The notes: generated by a model from the sequence alone, not told the origin. A stretch of DNA of 64,000 bases from Lingula anatina (GCF_001039355.2 NW_019776013.1:66735-130734), one strand, 5' to 3'; positions 50,301-60,403 are shown, counted from the stretch's first letter. Made by a program: numbers and translations.

Positions 50301-53300
50301 TTACTGTTGGAATGATTGTAATACTAAATTAGTTATAAACACCTTCATTATTGATTTTTGCCCCAAAATCATTTACCATGAAAAACACATTTGAGAGAAC
50401 CGGTGTCTTCAGCAGTGTTCTGTGCACTATTTGCTTTCACTTTCACTTTCAGCCAACGTTGCAAGCTGTGCCTGCAGCAATGGATGCAATTCACTAACTT
50501 TTCAAAACCAAATTGTCGGTGACTTTGGCAATCGGTGTTATTGTCATGGTAACCAGCGTGCTACTGCCCAGTGTTGTAAGGCACGACACAGGCGCCGGCC
50601 ACGTAAGTAAAGTTTTGAAAGAAATTAATTTTGATTATTGAGAGAAATTTGTTTTTACTATTTATTTGATCATGCGATTTCAACCTTATAGTATCTGGAT
50701 AAAAAATATGCTCATCATTTGAACTAACTGCATAAGATACACCCTTTAGATGATTTTTATGAACCATTATCTTTACAAATGATAAACATTTGGACTGTTT
50801 CAAGTCAAGTAATATTTCTGGAAATTTTTCTTTAGTTTGCCCAAATTGGAGACATTCATCAAAAAAATTCCTACCCCTAAATTGGATGAACCAGAGTGCA
50901 TTTGTTTAAGAGTTGTTCTTTCTATATTTTACATTTAGGGGGATTGAAAAATTGATACAAATTGCAGTTGTTTCTAACATTTTCTTCAGCCTGCCCTCCT
51001 GGAACGTATTCTCCAACAGGTTACCATGGCAATGTCCGATGTACCCAGTGTGCTGCGGGGACATACTCTAGTGATACAGGGAGTACCCAGTGTAAAAAAT
51101 GTCCACCTGGATATATATCATCAGACATAGGACAGACATCATGCACTAAGTGTCCTCATGGTTAGAAAATGCCATTCTCCTTTGTACCTTTTCCACAAAA
51201 AGAAAATTACTGCATCTGTCTCTAAACTGGAGACTCATTTAAAGCTGAAGGGAAATAACTGAGTACATGAAAATGAAATTCAATTATTCTTCTACATAAT
51301 ATGTATATAAATGTGAGTAATTATAATTATTATTATTATTGGTCAATACTGATATAAAGCAGCACTGAATTTTTGTTACAAAAAAAGTTTTATATATATA
51401 TATATATATACTAAAAAAAAATGAATGATTTTAGGTGGAGTAACAAATGACCTGGGCGACAAATGCCTGCCTTGTAAAACGGGTTACATGAACAACGTGC
51501 TGACACAGAAGTACTGCATGCGCCAGGACTGCACGACAGATCCCGTTACAGAGTGCAAGGGTTCCGCATGCAAAGAGGGACGTTCTTCCATGGGGTTAGA
51601 ATTCAGGATGCCATTTCCTGAAGGGTCTGGGAATGATATGATACTGAAGCTTGTGTTTAGTGCCGTGGCATTGACGAATGTGACTGTCACAGCTCCAGGG
51701 TAGGTAATCATCAGTTTATTTGTGAAAAAAAAATTTAAATGACATATAAAATGACATTATTTTTCAAAATTTCCCCATTTCCCCCGGGTTTCAAATTTGG
51801 ATGTATTTGGAAAAGAAAAATGATACTTTGTAATTTTCATGGCCAGTGTTTACTTGTTCTTTTGTGGCACTGTCAGGTTGTATTTGATGATGCAAGTATT
51901 TTACTTGAAATATTTGTAGAAGTAAACATTTACATTAATATAGTGATATACATCTTTTTGTAAACAATTGTAATACCTTCATCTTGAGCCAATGTCAAAT
52001 TGTTATAATTATAGTTGCTGTGATATGTCAATGACAGTACAGGCATCATCAAGTGCCATGGCCAATGTAATGCTGGCATCACTTGGCTTACAGGTGATTG
52101 GAAGCAACAAGGCCAACAATGCCATCTCCATTGTTGCTACTGAGAAAATATCTGTGCATGGTGAGAATTATATAATTATCATAATATACTGTTTCTAAAT
52201 TAACCTTGAGGTGCATTGACACATTCATTTTTCAACTCTTCTGTAAAATAGTTAAGACAGAGCCAGAGGGATAGATTAATTAATATTGCTATTAATTAAA
52301 ATTTTTGATAGATATTGTGTACCATGTGACCCTTCATTACCCAATAAGATTCAGTGTACATTATGAAGTATATAATAAGTATTAGAAAAAGAAAGAGTGG
52401 AAGAAAGAAGGTGGTAATAACTTGTATGTATTCCAGCACAACTCTCAGACAATAATAACAGCACTGGAGAGGATTGGTTTCAAGTGATGCCCATTTCTTC
52501 ACTTGGGTATGAATATTTCGCCGTCTGCTGGACTCCTGAAAGTAGTTCTGGAGACTTGACTCAACTAGGTGATTATGGACAAAGTTGATTGACATGTTGA
52601 TTGATTGATTGATAGGTGGATGGATTGATTGACATTTGTTGTATATTTTAACGTCAGCTAGTGAATTACAATAGATTAAAAATAATAAGACTCTTTATTA
52701 AGTTTTTATTGTTTTTAAATGGATTTAAATTCGGTTTTAGTGATTTAAAAAAATTCTATATAATATGAAACCATACCATAAATGAGCTACAAAGTTTTTT
52801 CTTACTTGATGTGTGTGTATCTTTAGGGCCTAAAAGTTTTGATTTTTTAGATGTAGCATCTGCAGTTGGTGAATACTGCACCAGCACAGACAGATACCTA
52901 ATCTTTCTCACCAGAATCATTTTAAAGAATATTTTCGATTTCTATCCTACAGATGTGGTTGCGACTAGAAATGGAACATATGTTGTCGTCACCCTTGGTG
53001 CCGGAGTCACTTATGACGGACAAGAATATGCCAAGGGACAACAAATCCATCTGACCATGGCTGACAATGAGGTTCTACAACTACAGAGTGAGGGTGATTT
53101 GACAGGGACACGAGTCGTTGCAGACAAACCCATAGCTGTATACAGTGGTAACATTCATTTGACAAGTATTGGATCTAGTAACTTTAAAAATATTACAGCA
53201 GAAAATAAGACAGCATGGACTTTGGTGGAACAGATGATACCAGTGGAAGCTTGGGGGACAGTTTTTGCTATGGTAAGATTTTTCACTCAGGTTTTTTTTC

Positions 53301-54895
53301 TTTTTTGTATTTAATACCTTTGTTATTATATATGGGTGGATTTTTTATAACATTTATGCAGGCACCTTAGTACCAAACTACTAAGTACTAAACATGTAAC
53401 AGGTAGCAAGACGGATCTATTTTAAAGAACTTAACAAACTCCGAAAGAAAATATTCATTTGAACAGTGTACTTTTAGAACTATGCTCTTTGTTAAAGATA
53501 AATGGGTGCCTCATATTCATCAATGTTATTATACTGCAGTTCTTTTATCTTATAGCCTAAGATGAACAATGTCCAGGTTAAGGTCCTTGCAAGTCTTGAC
53601 CACACAGAGTTAACCTTTGCCAATGGAACAATGACCAAAATTAAGAAACGTGGTCAGTCAGTGGTCATTCCTGCCTCAGTGGACAACAGTGGCTTTTACA
53701 TCACAGCAAGCAAACCTGTCCTTGTAGTTGCCTATGTGGAAGCTGAGAATGTGTCTTCTCTTGGAGTGATTGTTCTGCCACCTGTACAGCAGGGAGGAAG
53801 CAATTTCTTTTTGTAAGTTTTGCTTTTACTTATTTGTTATTTTTATTGCATTTATTTTTAGGATTGATTCTGAATAGTTTTTTGTGTATAATTCATAAGT
53901 CTGTTATTATCTTAGCTAAAAAAATTAACATTTATGTAAATCTTGAAAGTTTATATTTCCGCTATTGCGTGAACTTAGTAATAATTTCCTTATTTGGTTT
54001 CTATTCTCAGCACAAGTGAATCACCAACCATGATAACCCTAGCAGTTGATGCCTGCCACTTGGACAATGTTCTTGTGAACAACCTTCCCCCAGTAGGTGG
54101 TGCTGTAGTACAGCCATACCCATCAGTCCAAATGACAGACATAACTACCCTCAGTTTTAAATTGCCTGCAGGAGTCCATTCTTTGTCACTTTCAAATGGT
54201 AAAGCCTTTGTGGTCATTGGCCAGTCTCTTGATAGTGCTGCCATCTTCAGTCTGGGAGCTTACTCAAATTTTATTAATAAGGTAATTATTGGTAGGATTG
54301 GTCATGTGTTAAATTAAGGAAAACATACTGTTATAATACATTTTTGTTTCTATATAAATAAGGCTTTTAATTTGTAAATATTTGTATTAATATTTTGATT
54401 AACTGTTGATGTGTAAAACCTCATGCAGTACAGTCTGTACATTTTAACTAAACCTTCCCATTTGGATGATGTTTTAATGTACAGTTTATCCTGCATCCAC
54501 GTTTTGTCATTGATCTTTTCCATTCACTGATTCTTCCATTTATTCATTTACTACAGTACATGTATTTCTTGATTCTTTTATTCATACATTTGCATGTAAA
54601 TTTGTATTCTTTTATAATCACCAAGGTGTCAAGAAGGCGATTCTACCAGCCAAAGGCAATTGGAAAAGGTTTTGCACTGAGTGACCCAAGCAAAGTTCAT
54701 AAATCGTTGACAGTGAGGCACATGTTGGCCTGCTTAGACAGCTGTATGCAGGACGCCATATGTCATAGTGTGGTGTTTGCAGTGACTGGGACACAGAGTG
54801 GCACTTGTGAGCTAACAGCATATCACACAGCTGACCTCCTGGTGGACGACTACATCAGCACAGGAGAACATGAAATATACTCTATTAAACTGTAG
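23965..54895 (+). CDS. Secreted multi-lectin protein: LamG, CTLD, SUEL, PAN, IgGFc-binding (41 exons, 2056 aa)
   Basis: Exons: 23965-24049, 24611-24670, 26819-26917, 27452-27532, 27684-27753, 29357-29556, 29800-29994, 30360-30440, 31351-31420, 31772-31953, 32450-32625, 33259-33505, 34029-34152, 34771-34907, 35268-35427, 35854-35957, 36188-36321, 37196-37355, 37805-37978, 38476-38571, 38995-39069, 39512-39661, 40033-40107, 40407-40559, 40884-40999, 41311-41452, 41940-42066, 42296-42426, 42789-42851, 43156-43311, 49379-49495, 49806-50054, 50453-50602, 50990-51160, 51435-51699, 52015-52160, 52437-52568, 52953-53272, 53556-53812, 54011-54281, 54626-54895. All junctions are GT-AG and the 6171 nt stay in frame, which strongly supports one gene. 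The start follows from a signal peptide (residues 1-27). No transmembrane segment or GPI signal is seen, so a secreted glycan- or microbe-binding protein is inferred. Nearly all domain-border introns are phase 1, as in exon-shuffled genes. Confidence 0.88.
26923..26962. repeat. (GA)n microsatellite next to a donor site
   Basis: A GA run begins a few bases after the exon 3 donor (26918). The Glu-Arg repeat predicted there is not coding. Confidence 0.9.
27927..28869 (+). repeat. 277-bp direct duplication flanking an assembly gap
   Basis: 27927-28203 and 28593-28869 appear identical base for base, inside intron 5 of the lectin gene. Between them lie a CGTCGC triplet repeat, family D repeat copy 2 (28265-28442) and 150 N. 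Identity at intron sequence and the adjacent gap suggest an uncollapsed allelic or overlap artefact. Confidence 0.85.
28443..28592. other. Assembly gap (150 N)
   Basis: A run of N within intron 5 of the lectin gene. It truncates a family D repeat. Confidence 0.99.
30164..30205. repeat. (TA)n microsatellite
   Basis: About 21 TA units in intron 7 of the lectin gene. Confidence 0.95.
30454..30796 (-). mobile_element. MITE family A, copy 2 (complete)
   Basis: 343 bp in intron 8 of the lectin gene. The inverted ends read TTAAAGGGATAACAACT. The interior matches the copies at 22415-22690 and 61861-62208. It is noncoding. TTAA at both edges may be the target site. Confidence 0.88.
32331..32380. repeat. 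(TAA)n microsatellite
   Basis: Uninterrupted trinucleotide run in intron 10 of the lectin gene, ending about 70 bp before the acceptor of exon 11. Confidence 0.95.
32450..33505 (+). other. C-type lectin domain 1 (residues 375-515)
   Basis: Exons 11-12. The long-form CTLD start CPKDWYPFQGSCYYF is followed by AKLASIDNQWEQDFL, WWIGLEQ and a C-terminal WNDRECDNVEDLWNVICE. The Ca-binding EPN/QPD tripeptide is not present (EPDSAARHC occupies that place), so sugar binding by the classical mode is uncertain. The split into two exons at a phase 0 intron is seen directly. Confidence 0.85.
34029..34907 (+). other. PAN/apple domain 1 (residues 516-602)
   Basis: Exons 13-14 encode ECHFVHVEG..., VADCKHACL, TFTCRSFNF, SACDLM and a final DYYERQC. 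This is the Cys pattern of PAN/apple modules, which bind proteins or carbohydrates. A phase 2 intron sits after FTCR, in the same place as in PAN3. Confidence 0.78.
36341..36405. repeat. (AATAT)13 minisatellite-like run
   Basis: A near-perfect 5-bp repeat just after the donor of exon 17. Confidence 0.95.
36838..37062 (-). mobile_element. 225-bp MITE-like repeat, family B, copy 2
   Basis: Inverted copy of 6137-6361, the same length with scattered substitutions. It lies about 130 bp upstream of the acceptor of exon 18. Confidence 0.8.
37805..40559 (+). other. Cys-rich modules A-C with two short linker exons
   Basis: Exon 19 (module A), exons 21-22 and exons 23-24. Exons 21 and 23 are both exactly 75 nt and end in TCPA (ATCPA / TATCPA). 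Exons 22 and 24 (150 and 153 nt) encode CRCSCANW...CDCSLC...AQCC and CACGNCNNGWW...CTCD...AQCC. I do not recognise this module as a named family. All borders are phase 1, so each pair behaves as one shuffling unit. Exon 20, the end of lectin domain 2, lies within this span. Confidence 0.75.
40884..42426 (+). other. PAN/apple domains 2 and 3 (residues 1030-1201)
   Basis: Exons 25-26 and 27-28. Each begins with an aromatic strand (DQYIRWDGA; NNYFRRIEG), then SGCMQHCEDQ or DTCLLLCLRHP, a second-half Cys pair (CRSFDWNPSNGHCYL; CKSVDYDYVASSGCWL) and a terminal YERYTAT or YYEFIDN. The internal intron falls in the same structural place in each, although its phase differs (0 versus 2). Confidence 0.75.
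40981..41064 (+). repeat. 32-bp tandem repeat across a splice donor
   Basis: A 32-bp unit (start GCAACATTGTGAGGATCAGG) occurs at 40981-41012 and 41013-41044, with a partial third at 41045-41062. Each full unit contains the CAG|GTAAGG donor of exon 25, giving two identical candidate donors. Confidence 0.95.
43774..44495 (+). mobile_element. Miniature LTR retrotransposon (TRIM-like) with identical LTRs
   Basis: Two direct repeats of 154 bp (43774-43927 and 44342-44495) appear identical. They start TGTGATGTAATG and end AATACCATA. The whole is flanked by CGAAG (43769-43773 and 44496-44500), a 5-bp target duplication. Just inside the left LTR is TCTGGCGACAAGGATGG, a likely primer-binding site. 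Just before the right LTR is an A/G-rich polypurine tract. The interior keeps only a gag-like start (44044 onward; EGVAIRWRKWINRLKNN resembles Gypsy/Mag-type gag). No pol is present. It lies in intron 30. Confidence 0.9.
46197..47714 (+). CDS. Condensation/alcohol-acyltransferase-like protein, 505 aa
   Basis: A single uninterrupted frame of 505 residues in the CoA-dependent acyltransferase (condensation-domain) superfamily. The catalytic HHxxxDG motif is intact as FHHCIIDGKS (His147, His148, Asp152, Gly153). Other supports are an N-terminal strand (NVFSVWINTKT), FDIKNGPLWKVML before the motif, a TVNGIFVAAASIALSRM helix, SNIGNYDLVFP and a final GRFLYNLDYS strand. Members transfer acyl groups to alcohols or amines; the substrates here are unknown. 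Its GC content is far above the surrounding intron. A splice acceptor (TCTCCAG) ends one base before the ATG, so a noncoding 5' exon is likely. It lies nested, same strand, within intron 30 of the lectin gene. The intronless coding region could reflect retroposition or transfer; neither is shown. Confidence 0.85.
   Translation: MASQSETLRPLGGTENAMCVLHEYGNTTNVFSVWINTKTHVPDGTWERSLILLQKNFPTLRLRVVEQGGKRHFKFMDDPHVDYEVKDLSDPGDWKDFHENLLQLRFDIKNGPLWKVMLLRFPQSSGKNEGGDENEFGFANVLVFVFHHCIIDGKSNIIMLTRLAHILNAVIAGEAVEENDVTTVKPTAEHLIGDENMKFRMKDFIRVGKEIYNFLFPHENLFLKKFPAPQLDEGDTGRTRVVPLELSVSETENLLAKCKEHGSTVNGIFVAAASIALSRMINEGGTPRPLDFLCGHAVTLRRYIPDDMSNTVGCFIGLHRIGFVTPADTSDQLWPLAVQATKRIHDDLDHDSFLQQYRVALSLVSDKNITKLISTKMCENEFESSNIGNYDLVFPAEDKHVKVTKVVSSTAMQDLHTPFIHYLRKFRGRFLYNLDYSTNWTSDQNANKYANMTVQLMKEASRRSMCTSAGMTADVTVRASSRSLCPPLPNLRGFITIGRILRYAR
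48572..48577 (+). promoter_or_regulatory. Possible polyadenylation signal of the acyltransferase gene
   Basis: AATAAA about 860 nt after the stop, the first convincing plus-strand hexamer noticed. Assignment is inferred. Confidence 0.35.
49806..50054 (+). other. PAN/apple domain 5 in one exon (residues 1314-1396)
   Basis: Exon 32 encodes a whole module: SHILGHYVMWSTITSS, LAECMDLCYADTQCKAIDY, SSNCVLKN and WDHYEFIG. It lacks the internal intron found in PAN1-4. Confidence 0.82.
50453..51160 (+). other. Cys-rich module D and ephrin-receptor-like Cys repeats
   Basis: Exon 33 repeats the CACSNGCN...CYCHGN...AQCC module seen at 39512 and 40407 and ends in a basic run (ARHRRRP). Exon 34 encodes CPPGTYSPTG, CAAGTYSSDTGSTQC and CPPGYISSDIGQTSC. 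These are GCC2/ephrin-receptor-like repeats common in extracellular proteins. Confidence 0.82.
51435..54281 (+). other. IgGFc-binding-type domain (residues 1504-1967)
   Basis: Exon 35 opens with another Cys repeat, then GLEFRMPFPEGSGND, the start of the IgGFc-binding protein N-terminal domain. Exons 36-40 carry its hallmarks: LGYEYFAVCWTP, VVATRNGTYVVVTLG, VVADKPIAVYSGN, IPVEAWGTVF and ITASKPVLVVAYVE. In mucus proteins such as FCGBP this domain precedes VWD repeats; no VWD domain follows here. Confidence 0.83.
54626..54895 (+). other. PAN/apple domain 6 and stop of the lectin gene
   Basis: Exon 41 encodes YQPKAIGKGFALSDPS, MLACLDSCMQDAICHSVVF, SGTCELTAYHTADLL and a terminal HEIYSIKL followed by TAG at 54893-54895. 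The module is a complete single-exon PAN that ends the protein directly; there is no anchor. Confidence 0.82.
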
Positions 54896-56858
54896 AGACA
54901 CTGTCGGATCTAATATAAGGGATCAAAGGGAGGGAGGGAGGGAGGGGATGCTTTTTGTTTTTGGATGGGAGGGGGGTGGGGTGGCGGGGACTTGGGAGCA
55001 TACAAATTTTTTTCCGAGTGAAGCAAAAATCAGCTATGGAAATTGGAAAAGTGGTCACAGCTTTTTATATATTTATAATTAATAACAGTTAATACGATGA
55101 TTCGATGGTGATGAAAATTGCTTTGATGCAGGATTGTATTATGTGACATTTTTTGAAAAGCTATATATGAATGCAGATGCATTGTTTTTTAATGACAATT
55201 CACTGAGCAGCGATGATTAATATGTGCAAGCAAATATATTATATACTAATACAAAAGATGTTTTCTATCTAGATTATTTCAAAAGACAATCTATATATTT
55301 TGATGTAAATTGTGCATTAAATAATTGGTGAATAATACTCAAGTCTTTAAGTCTATTTTTAAGAAACTTGAAACTGAATCCTACATTGTCAAGATTTATA
55401 TCAGACGCAAAATTCCAGGATTCCTCACGATTTCTAAAATAATCAATTTCTGGCGGTTCGTGGGATTCGTATTCGGTGTGGAATAGGGGCAGTAGAACAA
55501 AATTTACGGAAAACGCCAAATGGATTTTTTCCATCGAAATCCTCTCACCAGTAGTAGGAAAAATAACTCCCCGAAACGTAGACGCAAGAAGACTTATTGA
55601 GAACCAACAAATTACACCACTTAAGACAAAGGAACATTTATTTGATCATTGTTATTAACTTTTTCCATCAACGTGTTGGCTTTTCTCGTGACCCGTTATT
55701 TTTTAGGTTTGTTAAAAGGTGATAAGTATACAACTCTAACAGAAAGATCTACATCGGAAAACCCAAAACTCGGCTTTTGTTTACAACTGTAAGGTTTTTA
55801 TACAAAAACATCAAACTACGTAGTAAGAAAACTGGAGGAACTCCTATACTATACTTATATTGCTAGATTCAATAATTTGTAGATCGAGAAGAAGCGATCA
55901 CCTTTATTCCCACAGCCTTTATCTTAACTTTTTAGTCTACCTACCACCAGTCCTTTTTATATCCAAATCTCGTCGTTATTTATAACACCAAAATATCACA
56001 TATCTACGTTCATCATATCATTTGAATAATATTTAGCCTAACGAGATACTAAAAGAGGCGTCTTATGGGGCGTACAATATCCGAAGGGGGGTACCGCGTC
56101 CTTATACAATATAAAGATTAATAAAAAAATTCACCTAAAGCATTTCTCTTGCTTAATTTGCTCTAACAAGCATTTTAGATAATACAAATTGCTTCCAAAG
56201 AAAAGCCCATTCAACCTGAATGGAGTGAATGTATCATGAATCTCTTATTTGAAAATGGATTTGGAGATATATATAACTGACATTGTGCACTTGGGAACAC
56301 ATTTAAGCTAAGGACCTCTTATCAATTCAAAAATTTATATGAAAAAGAGAAAAATCTGGATATTGTAATCGATGTTGAGAAAAAAAACTAAAGTCGTTTT
56401 CGTATTAGCGTGCATTAACTCCACGTTGAAACGGGTAGATACCGGTACATAAATACCCCGGTATACCCCCAAACCAAAAAGTGTTTATTCAACGTGTTCC
56501 AAACGTGTGAACCAAACTACCAAGGATTGTAATGTAGAACGTTTATAAAATTTTAATGTAAGTAATCGTATTGAAATTGTGACTTGTCATTTTTACACCC
56601 CCTACCTCTAAAAATCATCACATTACCAAATGCCATATTGTATCAAATGTAATTGTTGAATTATTATGTCCACCATTGAGAAACGTGCATTTTAAGACAG
56701 CATGTTAGAAAGAACTTGCCATTGTTACAGGTAGCAGTAATTTCCAGAGTGCGGTATTTTGTGGACTATTTTTTATCACGTATGTGAACGTCTGGCACAT
56801 AATTCACACTTCCCACCGCTGAGTGGGAAACTCCCATTACTATGGGGATAGTAGACTT
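54896..56858. other. Intergenic region between convergent genes
   Basis: The lectin gene (plus) and caspase-RLR gene (minus) end toward each other here. I see a GGAG/GGGA-rich patch (about 54928-55000), a truncated family C MITE (55370-55489) and a minus-strand AATAAA (TTTATT at 56484-56489) that could serve the RLR gene. No other coding sequence was recognised. Confidence 0.5.
55370..55489. mobile_element. Truncated family C MITE
   Basis: One terminus only (TTCGTGGGATTCGTATTCGG and GTGGAATAGGGG), matching the right end of 4937-5345. The opposite end is missing. Confidence 0.75.
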
Positions 56859-58041
56859 CTACGCATCGGCATATAATTTCTTGACGGAATAAGGAACTTT
56901 GGACCACTTTTTCCTTGATTGCTTCACCCCGCGTTCCTCAGTGTAAAATGCGCTAATCTTTAAACAAGGGTAGCCCTTCAATGTGTTTCCCCAGTCTTGT
57001 TCGCACACTTTGCAGTAAATCTTCTTAATACCGAGTGCTCTCTGTTGACTGTTATGATGATCTCGGAAAAGGACGAAATTAGAAGCGAAGTCGGGATCTG
57101 GATTGACGTAGGATGAATCAATTGTACAAATATCAGAGAGGTTGCATACGCGCCTTCCGCACAGCCCTTTGCAGATGAGTGTTACGTCGTCGGTGCGGTT
57201 TATCTTTTTTTGTTCTTCCATCATCTCCCGCTTTTGTTTTCTTCTGTGGGCATCTTCACGCTGGAAGTTTTCAACAGTCTGCAACATCTGTTCTGAAGGT
57301 ATTTGCTGTATGCTAGAAACGGCCATTTTTGTGAGCTGTTCTAATAAAACATTCACTTCATGCTTCGCTGTTGTGTTTGCCGCACCGATAACTGCGATGG
57401 TACTTTTCGTTGTGCGTGCACGTCCACGTGATTGAATGCTGTATATGTCATCAAACATGTGATCGTAGATAACAACCATGCCGCAGTTGGACTCGTGAAT
57501 TCCTTCCCCACCGACACTTGTACTAATCAATACTTTTGTTTCTCCCGATTCAAATTTCTTCAGTATTGCCGTCTGTGTCTCAGGTGACATCCCGCCCTTC
57601 TCCGATGATTTTATTCCCATAAACACATCGGCATTGAGCTGATGCAAATCTGTAGCATTGTTTATCCATCGTTTCATCGCCTCGGCTGCCTTTTTAGTCT
57701 TGACGAAAATCATTGCTGTAATTCAATTAAAAATAGTTTCACCATGTTTAATATTTGATATAAATTAAATATTGACGGAGTAGACTCCTTTCCTGTTTCA
57801 TAGAGCACTGGAAACTCGTCTGTATTTTGTACATTGGTTTCCAGAGTTTTCAACTAGTAGAACTAAGATTGCCATCTTTTTTTAAACATTTTCCAAAATG
57901 TTACACTTTGTAACTTACCTCTAAATGGAAGGAAATTTTCTTCCTGTTTCCTTAGTTTGGTCAGTACCTGTTCTTTCAGAAGCTTTAGTTTTGGGGGTGT
58001 CCTTTCATTTGACGCAAAAGAGCTTAGTTGTGGTACATTGT
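56859..58041 (-). other. RLR helicase domain 2 and C-terminal regulatory domain
   Basis: Exon 58041-57919 has PPKLKLLKEQVLTKL, the usual start of RLR domain 2. The last exon has MIFVKTKKAAEAM, LISTSVGGEGIHESNCGMVV (motif V) and QSRGRAR (motif VI; QxRGRAR expected). The regulatory domain shows LICKGLCGRRVC and IYCKVCEQDWG, giving two Cys pairs for the zinc that shapes the RNA-end pocket in RIG-I, MDA5 and LGP2. It ends KKWSKVPYSVKKLYADA. Confidence 0.88.
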
Positions 58042-60372
58042 CTGAAAAAAAGCATGTAAGTGATTATAAATTTCGTATGGGAGAGATTTCGGTCCTTCAT
58101 TTACATTTTACAAATGTTTCTAATTAAACTTTCTCTGCAAAATTAAAACTTTTAATTTTTTGTGTTTGGAAATATATTTCAATGCTCGTTCCAAACTCCT
58201 ATATCTTTGTTGTTCATGTACACATGCACTCACACCGGCAACATTTGATACATATTTGTCATATAAATTCTTTCAATCATAAACAAAACATGCAACCTAA
58301 TATTCAGACTTAACTATTTTATGCTTTCAAGTAGTGCTTTAACTATAGCTGTTAAGGAGCATCTGTTATCTCTGTTATTGTGTTTCTGTTTAAAAATATA
58401 ACTATTTGGTAAACGAGTGTCCAATACCTTTAAAAAGCTTTAGTAGTCTTCTCTCCATGGCTCCAAAACCACTTTGCCTTTTCTTGCGTTCCATTTCATT
58501 ATAGAAGTCCTCCAGAGATTTAAGCCCATCTTCCATTCGCATTGAGCTGCAGAACTCCATTGCTGAAACATAAGATTTTCAGTGAAAGTGTTGACATTTA
58601 AATTTTTGTGCAAGCTACATTAAACTGTTATGACAAATGCTGCTATCGAAGTAAACACCCCGTGAAAACGATAGCCACCGTTATTACGTCTAGTAAAATC
58701 TGAAACCTTTCAGGGTATTTGCCAAAATCAACGATGATTTGCACCGAGTTTTAGCCAAGCTTAAATTTGCAAAACGGCTATCTGTGCTCACCTGTCTCAT
58801 TTTCAGTTTAAACATTTCATTTTGTTAAAGAAAATACATTAACTCCCATAATTGTGTCGACTCTAATTGTACTAAACGGAGTATGATCTCTTATTAAAGG
58901 CCACTTTTTCTTTTCTTTATAACCTTAATGTCTGTCAGTGTAATAGATATACCGTGCTTTGGCATTGCCAAAGAGAAAAAGTTTTTGTCCCAAGGAAACT
59001 ATAGCGTAACAAAGCGTACATATTAAACTTACAAATCAAGACATCAATATGTCAAGTGTCTCACACATTATTCTTACCACTGTTATATTCTAACAAATGT
59101 TCCAAACACAAGAGGCAATCCCCGGTGTTAGGACCGTCGTCTTCAAGAAAAGCCTTTTTCTTCTCCTCTACAAATGACATGTATTCCTGTGTGCCCTTGG
59201 TACTGCCCGTAGAAACTTGTATCCTGCTTTCTATCTCACCCATCATGGACGCCAAAAGGTCATTGAATGGATTCTTTCGTTCCTCCACCTCAATGCAAAC
59301 CTGGTCTATGGGCTCCAGTTTCATTTGGTTTAATTCTTCCAGGTTGTCCTTCACCGTAACAATGCGACGGGCGTCTAGATTGGCACAAAGCTTAAGAATG
59401 TGATGTGCAACACTTTCTGCCACTGGTCGTTTTCCCCCTCCAGGACTGGCGGTCAGCCCAACGATCTGTGGTAACTTTCCCTCCCCTGTTTTACCCAACT
59501 TCAACTTCTGTTCAACGTAAAATGACATGATTTGATTGTAAGGGTGGTCATTGTCTGCCTTGCAGTGATGGCACTCATCGAAGATGATTAGGGAGAAATC
59601 CATAATACTAACATCCTTCGACTCCAGTGAATTTTTCAAGATGTTGTCAACGACTATGATGATGTCTTTGCGTCGGAGAAGTACACTCAGTGGCACATTC
59701 GAGTTTGACGCACCGCTGCGTTTGCCAGTGCTCCATAGCGGCATGTATTTCTTGAAGTGTTTGAAGGTTTGTTTTAGGAGGGCAAACCGTCTGGTAACAA
59801 AGGCCACTTTTGGTAACTTTAAACTTTGTGTGTCCACGACGGCCTTCAGTTGAGTAACTTCGTCAACATTATTGCTGTCACGAACAGCAGGCGCAGTATG
59901 ACAAGACGTTACGCTAGACGTGTTCACAGGTGTTTTCAATCGAGTGACGTCGTCGTCGTCGTCTAAAACTTTGGGCACAGTATTCCCCAATGAGGTCGCA
60001 GCCGTTTTAAATTCAGTTACATCATCATCTCCCCTGCCCGAAGTTGCCGCAGTCATCGTAGAAGCACATCTCTTCTCGAGGTGGTTTTTGGCAATCATTA
60101 AAGCCACGAGGGTTTTCCCGCTGTTTGGTGGAGCGTAGATAATGCAGTTCAGCCCATCCATCGCCGGCTGAGCAAGTTCCTTCTGGTACGCCCTTGGTTT
60201 CAGGACTTCTGGCTGGATGCTATATTAAAGATATTATTATGCACGCGTATTTTATATTTTGTGATATATAAATTAAAATGAAAATAAAGACAGTGATAAT
60301 TTTATGAAAAATTCCAACAATATTGAAACTTTTTATTGCTGATTATCATCTGCGAACATCTGCGGTAAATTA

Positions 60373-60403
<31 letters not shown>

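Noticed and set aside
50990-51160. Reading the Cys repeats as TNF receptor or EGF modules
   Set aside because: Spacing (CPPGTYS..., C..C..GTYSS...) fits ephrin-receptor-like/GCC2 repeats better.
52811-52952. Possible extra exon between 52568 and 52953 in the IgGFc-binding part
   Set aside because: The flanking exons already join in phase and match the family spacing. The open frame there is intron read-through.
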